A DNA stretch of 64,000 nucleotides from G025836975 sp048751585 (GTDB lineage Bacteria > Pseudomonadota > Gammaproteobacteria > Burkholderiales > Burkholderiaceae_B), in the NCBI RefSeq assembly GCF_048751585.1, contig NZ_JAZHOB010000003.1, positions 124,001-188,000 of the forward strand, in the 5' to 3' direction. Numbering within the stretch: the stretch's first letter is position 1; each line of letters starts with the position of its first letter. Shown here piece after piece: positions 7,997 through 16,288 of this stretch. The notes beneath the pieces are model-generated. The model ran no database searches and was not told where the DNA came from. It worked only from the letters and a program-made list of their open reading frames with translations. A program made the position numbers and the translations under genes.

Positions 7997-9139
7997 TCAG
8001 TCAGGGTCGGGCAGCAATAGCCCGAGCGTGCGGCGATAGATATTCTTCAGCGGCTCGAGCGTATCCAGGCGGATATGCTCGTTCAGTTGATGGATGCTGG
8101 CGTTGATAGGGCCGAACTCGATGACTTGCGGGCAGATCTTGGCGATGAAGCGGCCGTCGGATGTTCCGCCCGTGGTTGAAAGCTGGGTCGCCACGCCCGT
8201 TTCCACCAGTATGGCCTGTTCCAGCGCTTTGCTTAATTCGCCTCTCGGCGTCAGGAAGGGTTCGCCGCCCAAGGTCCAGTCCAGATCATAATCCAGCTTA
8301 TGGCTTTGCAGTATGGCGTCGACCCGCGCTTTCAGGGTTTCAGGCGTGCTGGCGGTGGAAAAGCGGAAATTGAAGTCCAGCACCGCCGTGCCGGGAATGA
8401 CATTCGTGGCCCCTGTGCCCGAATGCAGATTGGAAACCTGGAAGGCGGTGGCGGGAAAGTATTCGTTGCCGGCGTCCCATTCTTGCCTGGTCAATTCGAC
8501 CAGAGCGGGCGCCAGCAGGTGGATGGGGTTATGCGCCAGATGTGGGTAGGCGATGTGGCCCTGCTTGCCTTTTACGGTCAATTTTCCCGACAGCGAGCCG
8601 CGCCGGCCGTTCTTGACGGTGTCGCCCAGCCGGTCCACCGAGGTGGGTTCGCCCACGATGCAATAGTCCAGCTGCTCGCCTCGCGCCGAAAGCGCCTGGC
8701 ATACCTTGACCGTGCCTTCGATCGAAGGACCCTCTTCGTCGGCTGTGATCAGCAAGCCTATGGAGCCCGCATGGCCGGGGTGTGCCGCCACGAATTCCTC
8801 GACGGCCACGACAAAGGCGGCGATCGAGCTTTTCATGTCGGCCGCGCCGCGACCGTAGAGATTGCCTTCGCGCTCCGTCGGCACGAAGGGAGGGCTGTCC
8901 CATTGTTCCAGCGGCCCGGTGGGAACCACATCGGTGTGGCCGGCGAACACCAGCAATGGACCCATGGTTCCGCGCCGCGCCCAAAGATTTTCAACGTTGC
9001 CGAATGTCAGCGTTTCGCAGGTGAAGCCCGCCGCTTGCAGGCGGGCCGCAAGCAGTTCCTGGCAGCCTTGGTCGTCCGGCGTCACGGACGGGCGGGCGAT
9101 CAAGTCGCGGGTCAGTTGGAGAACGGCGGAATCGGGCAT
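7997..9139 (-). CDS. dapE: Succinyl-diaminopimelate desuccinylase
   Basis: 380 residues. A di-zinc M20-family amidohydrolase that removes succinate from N-succinyl-LL-diaminopimelate in lysine and peptidoglycan-precursor synthesis. Metal-binding landmarks are FAGHTDVVPTG (His and Asp ligands, about residue 66), ADEEGPSIEG and GEPTS. The C-terminal TTGGTSDGRFIAK and NASIHQLNEHI are typical of DapE. The ATG overlaps the dapD stop codon as TGATG, so translation is coupled. The start at 9139 gives a normal DapE N-terminus (MPDSAVLQLTRDLI). Confidence 0.97.
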   Translation of the reverse strand: MPDSAVLQLTRDLIARPSVTPDDQGCQELLAARLQAAGFTCETLTFGNVENLWARRGTMGPLLVFAGHTDVVPTGPLEQWDSPPFVPTEREGNLYGRGAADMKSSIAAFVVAVEEFVAAHPGHAGSIGLLITADEEGPSIEGTVKVCQALSARGEQLDYCIVGEPTSVDRLGDTVKNGRRGSLSGKLTVKGKQGHIAYPHLAHNPIHLLAPALVELTRQEWDAGNEYFPATAFQVSNLHSGTGATNVIPGTAVLDFNFRFSTASTPETLKARVDAILQSHKLDYDLDWTLGGEPFLTPRGELSKALEQAILVETGVATQLSTTGGTSDGRFIAKICPQVIEFGPINASIHQLNEHIRLDTLEPLKNIYRRTLGLLLPDPD

Positions 9140-9960
9140 CAGGCTCTCAGCAGTTCGTTGATACTGGTCTTGGAGCGGGTCTGGGCGTCGACGCGCTTGA
9201 CGATGACGGCGCAGGCCAGGCTGTGCGATCCATCGGCCGAGGGCAGCGAACCCGGCACCACGACGGAGCCGGAGGGTACGCGGCCGTAGGTGATTTCGCC
9301 GGTGGAGCGGTCGTATATCTTGGTGCTCTGGGAAATGAAGACGCCCATGGCCAGCACTGAATTTTCTTCGACGATCACGCCTTCGACGATTTCGGAGCGG
9401 GCGCCGATAAAGCAATTGTCCTCGATTATGGTGGGGTTGGCCTGCAAGGGCTCAAGCACGCCGCCTATCCCCACGCCTCCCGACAAATGCACGTTCTTGC
9501 CGATTTGCGCGCAGGAGCCGACGGTCGCCCAGGTGTCGACCATGGTTCCTTCGTCGACGTAGGCGCCGACGTTGACATAGGAAGGCATCAGCACCACGTT
9601 CTTGCCGATGAAAGCGCCTTTGCGGGCCACGGCGGGCGGGACCACGCGAAAGCCGGCGGATGCGAAGTCCTGGGCATCGTAGCTTTCGAACTTCGTTGCC
9701 ACTTTATCGTAGAACTGCAGAGGCCCGCCGCCCATGGCCCGATTGTTTTCCAGCCTGAAGGACAGCAGCACGGCTTTTTTGATCCACTGATGCACCACCC
9801 ATTGCGTGCCGGATTTTTCCGCTACGCGCAGCTTGCCGCGATCCAGCGCTTCCAACGTGGCCTGTACGGCCTCGTACACGTCGGTATGGCCGGAGCTTGG
9901 GGAAATATCGGCACGGGCATCCCATGCTTGGTCTATGGTGCTTTGCAGATCTGTGGTCAT
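9139..9960 (-). CDS. dapD: Tetrahydrodipicolinate N-succinyltransferase
   Basis: 273 residues of the left-handed beta-helix acyltransferase fold. The helix is visible as hexapeptide repeats from about residue 100 (KGAFIGKNVVLMPSYVN, VGAYVDEGTMVDTWATVGS, SGGVGIGGVLEPLQ). It transfers succinyl from succinyl-CoA to tetrahydrodipicolinate, the committed step of the succinylase branch of lysine synthesis. It is followed directly by dapE and preceded by dapC, so three successive-pathway genes are adjacent on one strand. The ATG at 9960 gives the canonical N-terminus; a longer reading frame upstream has no family similarity. Confidence 0.97.
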   Translation of the reverse strand: MTTDLQSTIDQAWDARADISPSSGHTDVYEAVQATLEALDRGKLRVAEKSGTQWVVHQWIKKAVLLSFRLENNRAMGGGPLQFYDKVATKFESYDAQDFASAGFRVVPPAVARKGAFIGKNVVLMPSYVNVGAYVDEGTMVDTWATVGSCAQIGKNVHLSGGVGIGGVLEPLQANPTIIEDNCFIGARSEIVEGVIVEENSVLAMGVFISQSTKIYDRSTGEITYGRVPSGSVVVPGSLPSADGSHSLACAVIVKRVDAQTRSKTSINELLRA

Positions 9961-10056
9961 AGGCGTTCTACTTTTCGGTCGTGAGTCGTGAGCAAGATAA
10001 AGGTTGGATCTTGCGAGGCCATCTTGCCGCCGGCCACGCAAGGAGAGGCCGGCGAG

Positions 10057-11253
10057 CTATTGCCTGGCGTCTCCGCGTACAAAATCGGCGATGCGCTGGG
10101 CGGCTTCCACACATTGCCGCTTAGGCGCCACCAGCGCAATGCGGATGCGTCTGGCGCCGGGATTCATGCCGTGAGCCTCGCGCGCCAGGTAGCTGCCCGG
10201 CAGCGCGGTGACGCCCGTGGCTCCGTAAAGATCGCGCACGAAATCCGTGTCGTCGCAAGGAGTTCGCGCCCATAGGTAGAAGGCGGCATCGGGCCAGTCC
10301 AGATCCAGCACCGGTTTCAGGATGGGTACGACCGCGTCGAATTTTTCGCGATACAGCCGGCGGTTTTCGATGACATGCGCCTCGTCGTTCCAGGCGGCGA
10401 TGCTGGCCTGCGAAACCACGGGGCTGATCGCGCTGCCATGGTAGGTGCGGTACAGCAGGAATTGAGCGATCAGGCGGGCGTCGCCGGCGACAAAACCCGA
10501 GCGCAGCCCCGGTACGTTCGAGCGCTTGGAAAGGCTGGAAAAGCAGACCAGGTTGCGGTAGTCGCTGCGGCCCAGCAGGCTGGCCGCCTGCATGGCGCCC
10601 AGAGGCTTGTCGGATTCGTCGAAGTAGATTTCCGAATAGCATTCGTCCGCCGCAATGGCGAAGTCGTGCTCGTCCGACAAGGAAAACAGCGTTTTCCAGT
10701 CGTCCAGCGGCATCACGTTGCCGGCGGGATTGCCCGGGGAGCAGACGAACAGCAACTGTGTACGGCGCCAGACATCGGCCGGCACCGCCTTCCAATCATA
10801 GCCAAAGCCCAGGTCGGCCTGCGCATTGATGAAATAGGGCTGGGCCCCGGCCAGCAGGGCCGCGCCTTCGTATATCTGGTAGAACGGATTGGGGCAAACC
10901 ACCAAGGCATCGGCGCCGGGGTCGATCACCGCTTGCGCAAAGGCGAAGAGCGCTTCGCGCGATCCCAGCGCGGGCAGCACCTGGGTATCGGGATCGGGCC
11001 GTTCGATGCCGTAGCGGCGGGCGATCCAGTCGGCGATCGCGCCGCGCAAGGCCGGGTCGCCTTTGGTCGGCGGATATACCGACAGGCCTCCCATGGCTTC
11101 TTGCATGGCTTGCACCAACAGGGTTGGGGCCGCGTGCTTGGGTTCGCCAATGGACAGATTGATGGGTGAGGGCTGCGGGACAGGGGCCTGGGCGAGCAAG
11201 CGCCTTAGTTTCTCGAAGGGATACGGATGCAGGGCGCTTAGTCGGGGATTCAT
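10057..11253 (-). CDS. dapC: N-succinyldiaminopimelate aminotransferase
   Basis: 398 residues, fold-type I PLP aminotransferase. The PLP lysine lies in SSLSKRSNVPGLRSGF (about residue 242), the motif SPGNPAGNV (about 175) contacts the cofactor, and the C-terminal RIRIALV carries the carboxylate-binding arginine. It makes N-succinyl-LL-diaminopimelate using glutamate. The dapC-dapD-dapE order supports this over other class-I aminotransferases. The 96-base gap before dapD holds an 8-bp stem (10028-10035 with 10047-10054) without a T-run. Confidence 0.93.
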   Translation of the reverse strand: MNPRLSALHPYPFEKLRRLLAQAPVPQPSPINLSIGEPKHAAPTLLVQAMQEAMGGLSVYPPTKGDPALRGAIADWIARRYGIERPDPDTQVLPALGSREALFAFAQAVIDPGADALVVCPNPFYQIYEGAALLAGAQPYFINAQADLGFGYDWKAVPADVWRRTQLLFVCSPGNPAGNVMPLDDWKTLFSLSDEHDFAIAADECYSEIYFDESDKPLGAMQAASLLGRSDYRNLVCFSSLSKRSNVPGLRSGFVAGDARLIAQFLLYRTYHGSAISPVVSQASIAAWNDEAHVIENRRLYREKFDAVVPILKPVLDLDWPDAAFYLWARTPCDDTDFVRDLYGATGVTALPGSYLAREAHGMNPGARRIRIALVAPKRQCVEAAQRIADFVRGDARQ

Positions 11254-11464
11254 TGTTGCCGGATTAAAAGGCGTGGGCCGGCGATTTTAGCAAGCGCTTG
11301 CGTGCTTGCCGGACTGCGCTGCCGCCCGGCGCGCAAGAACCGGGACTGCCGAAGCAGCGTTTGCGCATTTTTTGCAAATTGCGCAGTTTGTCACTTGCGC
11401 CCTTTTGTTTTTGCACCGGTAAGGCATTAGCCGGTATTGCGCCTGACAGCACAAAAAACAATTA

Positions 11465-11549
11465 TGGTGCGAACGGAGAGACTCGAACTCTCACACCTCT
11501 CGGCGCCAGAACCTAAATCTGGTGCGTCTACCAATTCCGCCACGTTCGC
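11465..11549 (-). tRNA. tRNA-Leu (anticodon UAG)
   Basis: Read on the minus strand, the 85-base gene begins GCGAACG and ends CGTTCGC-A-CCA, giving a perfect 7-bp acceptor stem with an encoded CCA tail. The anticodon arm is CCAGA-TTTAGGT-TCTGG, putting UAG at positions 34-36, which reads CUA and other CUN leucine codons. The long variable arm between the anticodon and T arms (class II tRNA) agrees with leucine. The T arm carries GTTCGAGTC. A dedicated promoter is visible upstream. Confidence 0.97.
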
Positions 11550-11579
11550 ATGAAGCCATAAGCATAAGGCAAGCCAAAC

Positions 11580-11607
11580 ATTATAGCTTTTTTTCGGTTC
11601 CGCGCAA
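11580..11607 (-). promoter_or_regulatory. Promoter of the tRNA-Leu gene
   Basis: On the minus strand the sequence reads TTGCGC, a 16-base spacer, then a perfect TATAAT, ending about 30 bases before the mature tRNA 5' end. This fits a strong sigma-70 promoter for a stable RNA gene. It means the tRNA need not depend on read-through from the upstream acyltransferase gene. Confidence 0.75.
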
Positions 11608-11678
11608 TGCGGGCGGGACTCCCGGAAACCTGCCCGCTGCCGGGCTTGTCGATGCCGGAAGGGGCCGGCGCGGTGCTC

Positions 11679-12557
11679 CTAGTAGACCGGCGCTTCGCCT
11701 TCGGGGCGGCGCTTGAAACGGCGATGCACCCAATAGTACTGATCCGGCGTGCTGCGTATACGCTCTTCCAGGAACTGGTTGGTGCGCAGTGCGTCGGCAT
11801 GGGCGTCGCCGCTGGGGAAGTTTTCCAGCGGTTCGAAAATATTCAGCCTGTAGCCGCGGTAGTCGGGCAGGACCTCGGCCACGAAGGGCACGACGCGCGC
11901 GCCGGAAAGCTGCGCCAGGCGGGACACGGCCGTCAGGGTGCAGGCCTGGACGCCGAAGAAGGGCACGAACACGGAGTCACGCAGGCCGAAATCCATGTCG
12001 GCCGCCAGCATGATGGGGGTACCCGACTTGAGCACCTTGAGTATCTCGCGGGCGCTGCCGTTGCGGGGAATCATCTGCGTGCCGAAGCGGCTGCGCTGCT
12101 CGCGCGAAATCGTGTCGGTAACCACGTCCGACATGGGCGTGTAGATCGAGGCGACGGGATGCAGTATGGAGTAATACATGCAAGTCGCTTCTATGGCCGC
12201 AAAGTGGAACCCCAGGAAGATGGTGGGCTGTTCGTAGCGGTCGCTCAGTTCGATGGCGCTATTGAGCTCGACCAGACTGGAAAGGGTATCCGCGCTGCCA
12301 TACCATTGCATGCCGCGTTCCAGGTAGCTGCGTATGACATGCCGAAAGGTCGAACGGGCCAGCACTTCGCGCTGGGCGTCCGAATGTTCGGGAAAGCACA
12401 GGCGCAGGTTGGTGTGCAGAATGCGTTTGCGCTTGCTGGGGATCCGGTATAGCAATGATCCCAGAGTTTCGCCAAGCCGGGCGACCAGACCATAGGGAAG
12501 GGTGGAGAGGGCGCGAAGAAGACCTGATGTTAATGCGTTTTGTGTGCTGTATTTCAT
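11679..12557 (-). CDS. Lipid A biosynthesis acyltransferase, LpxL/HtrB family
   Basis: About 292 residues of the lysophospholipid acyltransferase family that adds secondary acyl chains to Kdo-lipid A at the inner membrane. The catalytic HX4E motif is HFAAIE within FLGFHFAAIEATCMY (about residue 114). MLAADMDFG and the C-terminal YYWVHRRFK correspond to conserved LpxL/LpxM motifs. The ATG at 12557 gives the usual N-terminus, but no clear ribosome-binding site precedes it, so the start is uncertain. It is divergent from tig, with about 210 bases between them. Confidence 0.9.
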   Translation of the reverse strand: MKYSTQNALTSGLLRALSTLPYGLVARLGETLGSLLYRIPSKRKRILHTNLRLCFPEHSDAQREVLARSTFRHVIRSYLERGMQWYGSADTLSSLVELNSAIELSDRYEQPTIFLGFHFAAIEATCMYYSILHPVASIYTPMSDVVTDTISREQRSRFGTQMIPRNGSAREILKVLKSGTPIMLAADMDFGLRDSVFVPFFGVQACTLTAVSRLAQLSGARVVPFVAEVLPDYRGYRLNIFEPLENFPSGDAHADALRTNQFLEERIRSTPDQYYWVHRRFKRRPEGEAPVY

Positions 12558-12767
12558 GAAAGGGGGCGTGCGCGATGCAGAAGCCCATGTCAGGTCAGCT
12601 AACCATGCTAGCACGTTCGGGCGATGTGCTTGTGATTTTTCGGAAATGCGGCCGCGGCCGCCCCGCTGGTTCATTCCGGCTTGTGAGGGGGCGTTTGCAT
12701 GAGCTTTCCGACTTTCCGGTAAAATGACTCGTTTATTCGTTCAATTACTCATTTATATAGGTCCCGA

Positions 12768-14078
12768 ATGCAACCCGAGGTTGAAATTTTGTCCGGCCTG
12801 GAGCGCCGTGTTGATCTGGCCGTTTCGATTGCCGATGTGGAAAAAGAAGTCCAGGCCCAGCTCAAGCGCGTTGCCCGCACCGCTAAAGTTCAGGGTTTTC
12901 GTCCAGGGAAAGCGCCGCTTTCCCTGATCGAGCGCAGCCATGGACCTGGCATCCGCTACGATGTGATCAACAACGAAGTCGGCCGTTCGCTGGATAAGGT
13001 CATCGGCGAAGCCAAGCTGCGCGTTGCGGGTACGCCCAACCTGGAACCCAAGACCGAAGGCGTCGAAGAAGGCGTCATGGCTTTTTCGGCCACGTTCGAA
13101 GTCTATCCGGAAGTCCAGCTTCCCGAATTGTCCGCCTTGCAAGTCAAGCGCGCCCAGGTTCAGGTCGGCGATGCCGAAGTGCAGCGCACTGTCGACATCC
13201 TGCGCAAGCAACGCGCCAAATACGAAGCGCGCGACGGCCGCGAAGCGCAAGACGATGATCGCATCACGCTGGATTTCGTCGGCACGATCGACGGTGTGGC
13301 CTTCGATGGCGGCACCGCCGAGAAATTCCCCTTCGTTTTGGGCCAGGGCCGCATGCTGCCCGAGTTCGAAACCGCCGTGCGCGGCATGAAGGCCGGCGAA
13401 TCCAAGACGTTCCCGCTGACTTTCCCTGAAGAGTACGGCAGCAAGGAAGTGGCCGGCAAGACGGCTGAATTCAAGATCACGGTCACGGAAGTCGCCGAGC
13501 CTGTCCTGCCCGAAGTCAATGCCGAATTCGCCAAGTCGTTGGGTCAGCCCGAAGGCGACGTCGAGAAGCTGCTGGCCGACGTGCGCGCCAACATCGAGCG
13601 CGAGGTCAAGGCCCGCGCCCAGGCACGCACCAAGGCCAGCGTCATGGATGCGCTGGTTGGCGCATGCTCGTTCGACGTGCCCAAGGCCCTGGTCGAGAAT
13701 GACGCGCAAGGCCGTGTTGCCGCCGCACGCGAAGAACTCAAGCAGCGCGGCGTGCCCAATGCCGACTCCATGCCCATACCCGCCGATGCGTTTACGGCCG
13801 AATCCGAGCGCCGCGTGCGCCTGGGCCTGCTGGTGTCCGAGCTGGTGCAAGGCGCCGACCTGCAAGCCAAGCCCGAGCAGGTTCGCGCCCGCATCGAGGA
13901 ATTCGCCCAGAACTACGAACAGCCCGCGCAAGTCGTGGCCTATTATCTTTCCGACCGTCAGCGTCGCGCTGAAATCGAAGCCATCGTGCTTGAGGACAAT
14001 GTGGTTGACCATGTATTGTCCAAAGCCCAGGTAAGCGACGAGGACGTCGCCTTCGACGAACTCATGGGGACCAACTAA
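12768..14078 (+). CDS. tig: Trigger factor (ribosome-associated chaperone/peptidyl-prolyl isomerase)
   Basis: 436 residues. The N-terminal ribosome-binding signature GFRPGKAPLSLIE (about residues 45-57) docks on ribosomal protein uL23. The FKBP-type prolyl isomerase domain spans about 155-240 (DDRITLDFVGTIDGVAFDGG), followed by the helical chaperone arms. It folds nascent chains at the tunnel exit. The stop codon abuts the clpP start (TAAATG), giving the classical tig-clpP-clpX-lon proteostasis cluster. Confidence 0.98.
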   Translation: MQPEVEILSGLERRVDLAVSIADVEKEVQAQLKRVARTAKVQGFRPGKAPLSLIERSHGPGIRYDVINNEVGRSLDKVIGEAKLRVAGTPNLEPKTEGVEEGVMAFSATFEVYPEVQLPELSALQVKRAQVQVGDAEVQRTVDILRKQRAKYEARDGREAQDDDRITLDFVGTIDGVAFDGGTAEKFPFVLGQGRMLPEFETAVRGMKAGESKTFPLTFPEEYGSKEVAGKTAEFKITVTEVAEPVLPEVNAEFAKSLGQPEGDVEKLLADVRANIEREVKARAQARTKASVMDALVGACSFDVPKALVENDAQGRVAAAREELKQRGVPNADSMPIPADAFTAESERRVRLGLLVSELVQGADLQAKPEQVRARIEEFAQNYEQPAQVVAYYLSDRQRRAEIEAIVLEDNVVDHVLSKAQVSDEDVAFDELMGTN

Positions 14079-14735
14079 ATGTCACGATTTACCGATTTTT
14101 ACGCCTCAATGTATGGTGGTGACTCGGTGACCCCTACGGGGCTGGGCTACGTGCCCATCGTGATAGAACAGTCGGGACGCGGCGAGCGGTCTTACGATAT
14201 TTATTCGCGTCTGCTGCGCGAACGAGTGATCTTCTTCGTCGGTCCCGTCAACGACCATTCCGCCAACCTGGTGGTGGCTCAGCTGCTGTTTCTTGAATCG
14301 GAAAATCCCGACAAGGACATCTCGCTGTACATCAACTCGCCGGGCGGTTCGGTTTATGCGGGCATGGCCATCTACGACACAATGCAGTTCGTCAAGCCCG
14401 ATGTGTCCACGCTCTGCACCGGTATTGCGGCCAGCATGGGCGCCTTCCTGCTGGCTGCGGGCACCAAGGGCAAGCGCTATACCTTGCCCAATTCCCGCAT
14501 CATGATTCATCAGCCTTCGGGCGGTGCGCAGGGTCAGGCATCCGATATTCAGATTCAGGCGCGCGAAATTCTCAGCTTGCGCGAACGCCTGAACAGCATC
14601 CTGGCCAAGAACACAGGGCAGCCTGTCGAACGCATCGAAGAAGACACCGAACGCGATAATTTCATGTCGGCGGAAGATGCGGTATCGTATGGTTTGGTCG
14701 ATAAAGTACTGGTCTCCCGCGCGGAAGGGGTCTAG
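14079..14735 (+). CDS. clpP: ATP-dependent Clp protease proteolytic subunit
   Basis: 218 residues. Catalytic Ser119 is in GIAASMGAF and His144 in RIMIHQPSGG. The N-terminal propeptide region precedes VPIVIEQSGRGERSYDIYSRLL, as in other ClpP proteins. It assembles as a 14-subunit barrel working with ClpX, encoded next. The ATG immediately follows the tig stop codon, so expression is probably coupled. Confidence 0.98.
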   Translation: MSRFTDFYASMYGGDSVTPTGLGYVPIVIEQSGRGERSYDIYSRLLRERVIFFVGPVNDHSANLVVAQLLFLESENPDKDISLYINSPGGSVYAGMAIYDTMQFVKPDVSTLCTGIAASMGAFLLAAGTKGKRYTLPNSRIMIHQPSGGAQGQASDIQIQAREILSLRERLNSILAKNTGQPVERIEEDTERDNFMSAEDAVSYGLVDKVLVSRAEGV

Positions 14736-14745
14736 GCCAGCCGGT

Positions 14746-14767
14746 CGGTGGGCCTTCGCGCCCACCG
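14746..14767 (+). other. Stem-loop between clpP and clpX
   Basis: CGGTGGGC (14746-14753) pairs perfectly with GCCCACCG (14760-14767) around a CTTCGC loop. It lies just after the clpP stop. No T-run follows, so a role as an mRNA stabiliser or partial attenuator in the clpPX transcript is more plausible than strong intrinsic termination; this is inference. Confidence 0.5.
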
Positions 14768-14827
14768 GTTATTACCCGACAGGCAAATTCTACGTTGTCC
14801 TGTCCACTGAACTGAACGAAGAGTTTT

Positions 14828-16135
14828 ATGCCTGAAAAAAAAGGATCGGCGGACGATAAGGTATTGCATTGTTCCTTTTGCAATAAAAGCCAGCACGAGG
14901 TTCGCAAGCTGATCGCCGGACCCTCGGTGTTTATTTGCGACGAATGCATCGACCTGTGCAACGACATCATTGTCGAAGAAAGCCAGGAAGCGGCTCGCGA
15001 CGCGATCCGCAACGAATTGCCCACGCCGCACGAAATCAAGGGCTTCCTTGATGGCTATGTCATCGGTCAGGACACGCCCAAGCGCAACCTGGCGGTGGCG
15101 GTCTACAACCATTACAAGCGCCTGCGCTATGGCGATGTCAAAGGCGACGACGTTGAATTGTCCAAAAGCAACATCCTGCTGATCGGACCCACCGGTTCGG
15201 GCAAGACGCTGTTGGCGCAGACCCTGGCGCGCATGCTGGATGTGCCTTTCGTCATGGCCGACGCCACTACCCTGACCGAGGCCGGTTACGTGGGCGAGGA
15301 TGTCGAGAACATCATCCAGAAGCTGTTGCAGAACTGCAGCTACGATGTCGAGAAGGCGCAGCGCGCCATTATCTACATCGACGAAATCGACAAGATCTCG
15401 CGCAAGGCCGACAACCCCTCCATCACGCGCGATGTCTCTGGTGAAGGCGTGCAGCAGGCGCTGCTCAAGCTGATCGAAGGCACGGTCGCTTCCGTGCCGC
15501 CGCAGGGCGGGCGCAAGCATCCCAACCAGGACTTTGTCCAGGTCGACACCACCAACATACTGTTCATCGTGGGCGGAGCCTTCGACGGACTCGACAAGAT
15601 CATCCGCGACCGTACCGAAAGGTCTGGCATCGGTTTTTCCGCCACGGTGCGCGCCAAGACCGAACGCGGCGTGGGCGAGCTGTTTGCCGAGGTCGAACCC
15701 GAAGATCTCATCAAATTCGGCCTTATTCCGGAATTGGTCGGACGCCTGCCGGTCGTGGCGACGCTGGAAGAGCTCCAGGAAGACACACTGATACGCATTC
15801 TTACCGAACCCAAGAATTCGCTGATCAAGCAGTTTCAGAAGCTGTTCGAGATGGAAGAGGTCGAGCTCGAAGTGCGTCCCGGCGCCTTGAGCGCCATCGC
15901 AAGGCGCGCCATCAAGCGCCGCACGGGGGCTCGCGGACTGCGTTCCATCGTGGAACAGGCCTTGCTGGGCACCATGTACGAACTTCCTTCGCAAAAGGAC
16001 GTCAAAAGAGTCGTGCTGGACGAAAACGCCGTTACCGGCAAGGGCACGCCCATCCTGATATACGAGGATGAGGCCAAGTCCGAAGCCACCGGCCGGCAGG
16101 GGGCTGCCAAGAAGTTAAAGGACGCCGCCGCCTAG
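14828..16135 (+). CDS. clpX: ATP-dependent Clp protease ATP-binding subunit ClpX
   Basis: 435 residues. The N-terminal zinc-binding domain has four cysteines (CSFC near residue 16 and CDEC near 38). Walker A is GPTGSGKT (about 121), the pore loop is GYVGED, Walker B is IIYIDEIDK, and LIPELVGRLPV contains the sensor/arginine region. It unfolds tagged substrates and feeds them to ClpP. It lies 92 bases after clpP, with a stem-loop in between. Confidence 0.98.
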   Translation: MPEKKGSADDKVLHCSFCNKSQHEVRKLIAGPSVFICDECIDLCNDIIVEESQEAARDAIRNELPTPHEIKGFLDGYVIGQDTPKRNLAVAVYNHYKRLRYGDVKGDDVELSKSNILLIGPTGSGKTLLAQTLARMLDVPFVMADATTLTEAGYVGEDVENIIQKLLQNCSYDVEKAQRAIIYIDEIDKISRKADNPSITRDVSGEGVQQALLKLIEGTVASVPPQGGRKHPNQDFVQVDTTNILFIVGGAFDGLDKIIRDRTERSGIGFSATVRAKTERGVGELFAEVEPEDLIKFGLIPELVGRLPVVATLEELQEDTLIRILTEPKNSLIKQFQKLFEMEEVELEVRPGALSAIARRAIKRRTGARGLRSIVEQALLGTMYELPSQKDVKRVVLDENAVTGKGTPILIYEDEAKSEATGRQGAAKKLKDAAA

Positions 16136-16184
16136 GAAAGCTTTTAGAATACCCCTATATAAATGCGGGATTTGCCGTTGTAGA

Positions 16185-16191
16185 CTTGAAA
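16185..16191 (+). promoter_or_regulatory. Possible heat-shock sigma-32 -35 element upstream of lon
   Basis: CTTGAAA at 16185-16191 is identical to the core of the sigma-32 -35 consensus, and lon is commonly heat-inducible in proteobacteria. However, no good CCCCATNT -10 element is visible at the proper spacing downstream. A transcript starting there would also have to read through the hairpin at 16232-16257, so the call is weak. Confidence 0.25.
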
Positions 16192-16231
16192 AGCTGGCTA
16201 TCGTCACTACATACACCTACAGGTAGTACTA

Positions 16232-16257
16232 AAAAGGGAGGCCTTGGCTTCCCTTTT
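16232..16257 (+). terminator. Intrinsic terminator between clpX and lon
   Basis: An 11-bp stem (AAAAGGGAGGC at 16232-16242 with GCTTCCCTTTT at 16247-16257, one G-T pair) closes a 4-base loop and ends in a T-run. It looks like a rho-independent terminator for the clpX transcript. It sits only 31 bases before the lon start codon, so lon either has a promoter overlapping or downstream of it, or depends on read-through. Confidence 0.75.
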
Positions 16258-16288
16258 GCATCTAGAGGTAAATTTTAAGGAAATTACT

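Noticed and set aside
8300..9289. Long antisense frames across dapE, yheS, lon, trigger factor and other genes (some over 500 codons)
   Set aside because: These are high-GC shadow frames opposite strongly recognised genes and show no domain signatures.
10028..10054. Terminator between dapC and dapD
   Set aside because: The 8-bp GC stem is real, but there is no T-run on the coding strand and the genes form a logical operon, so it is mentioned only in the dapC entry.
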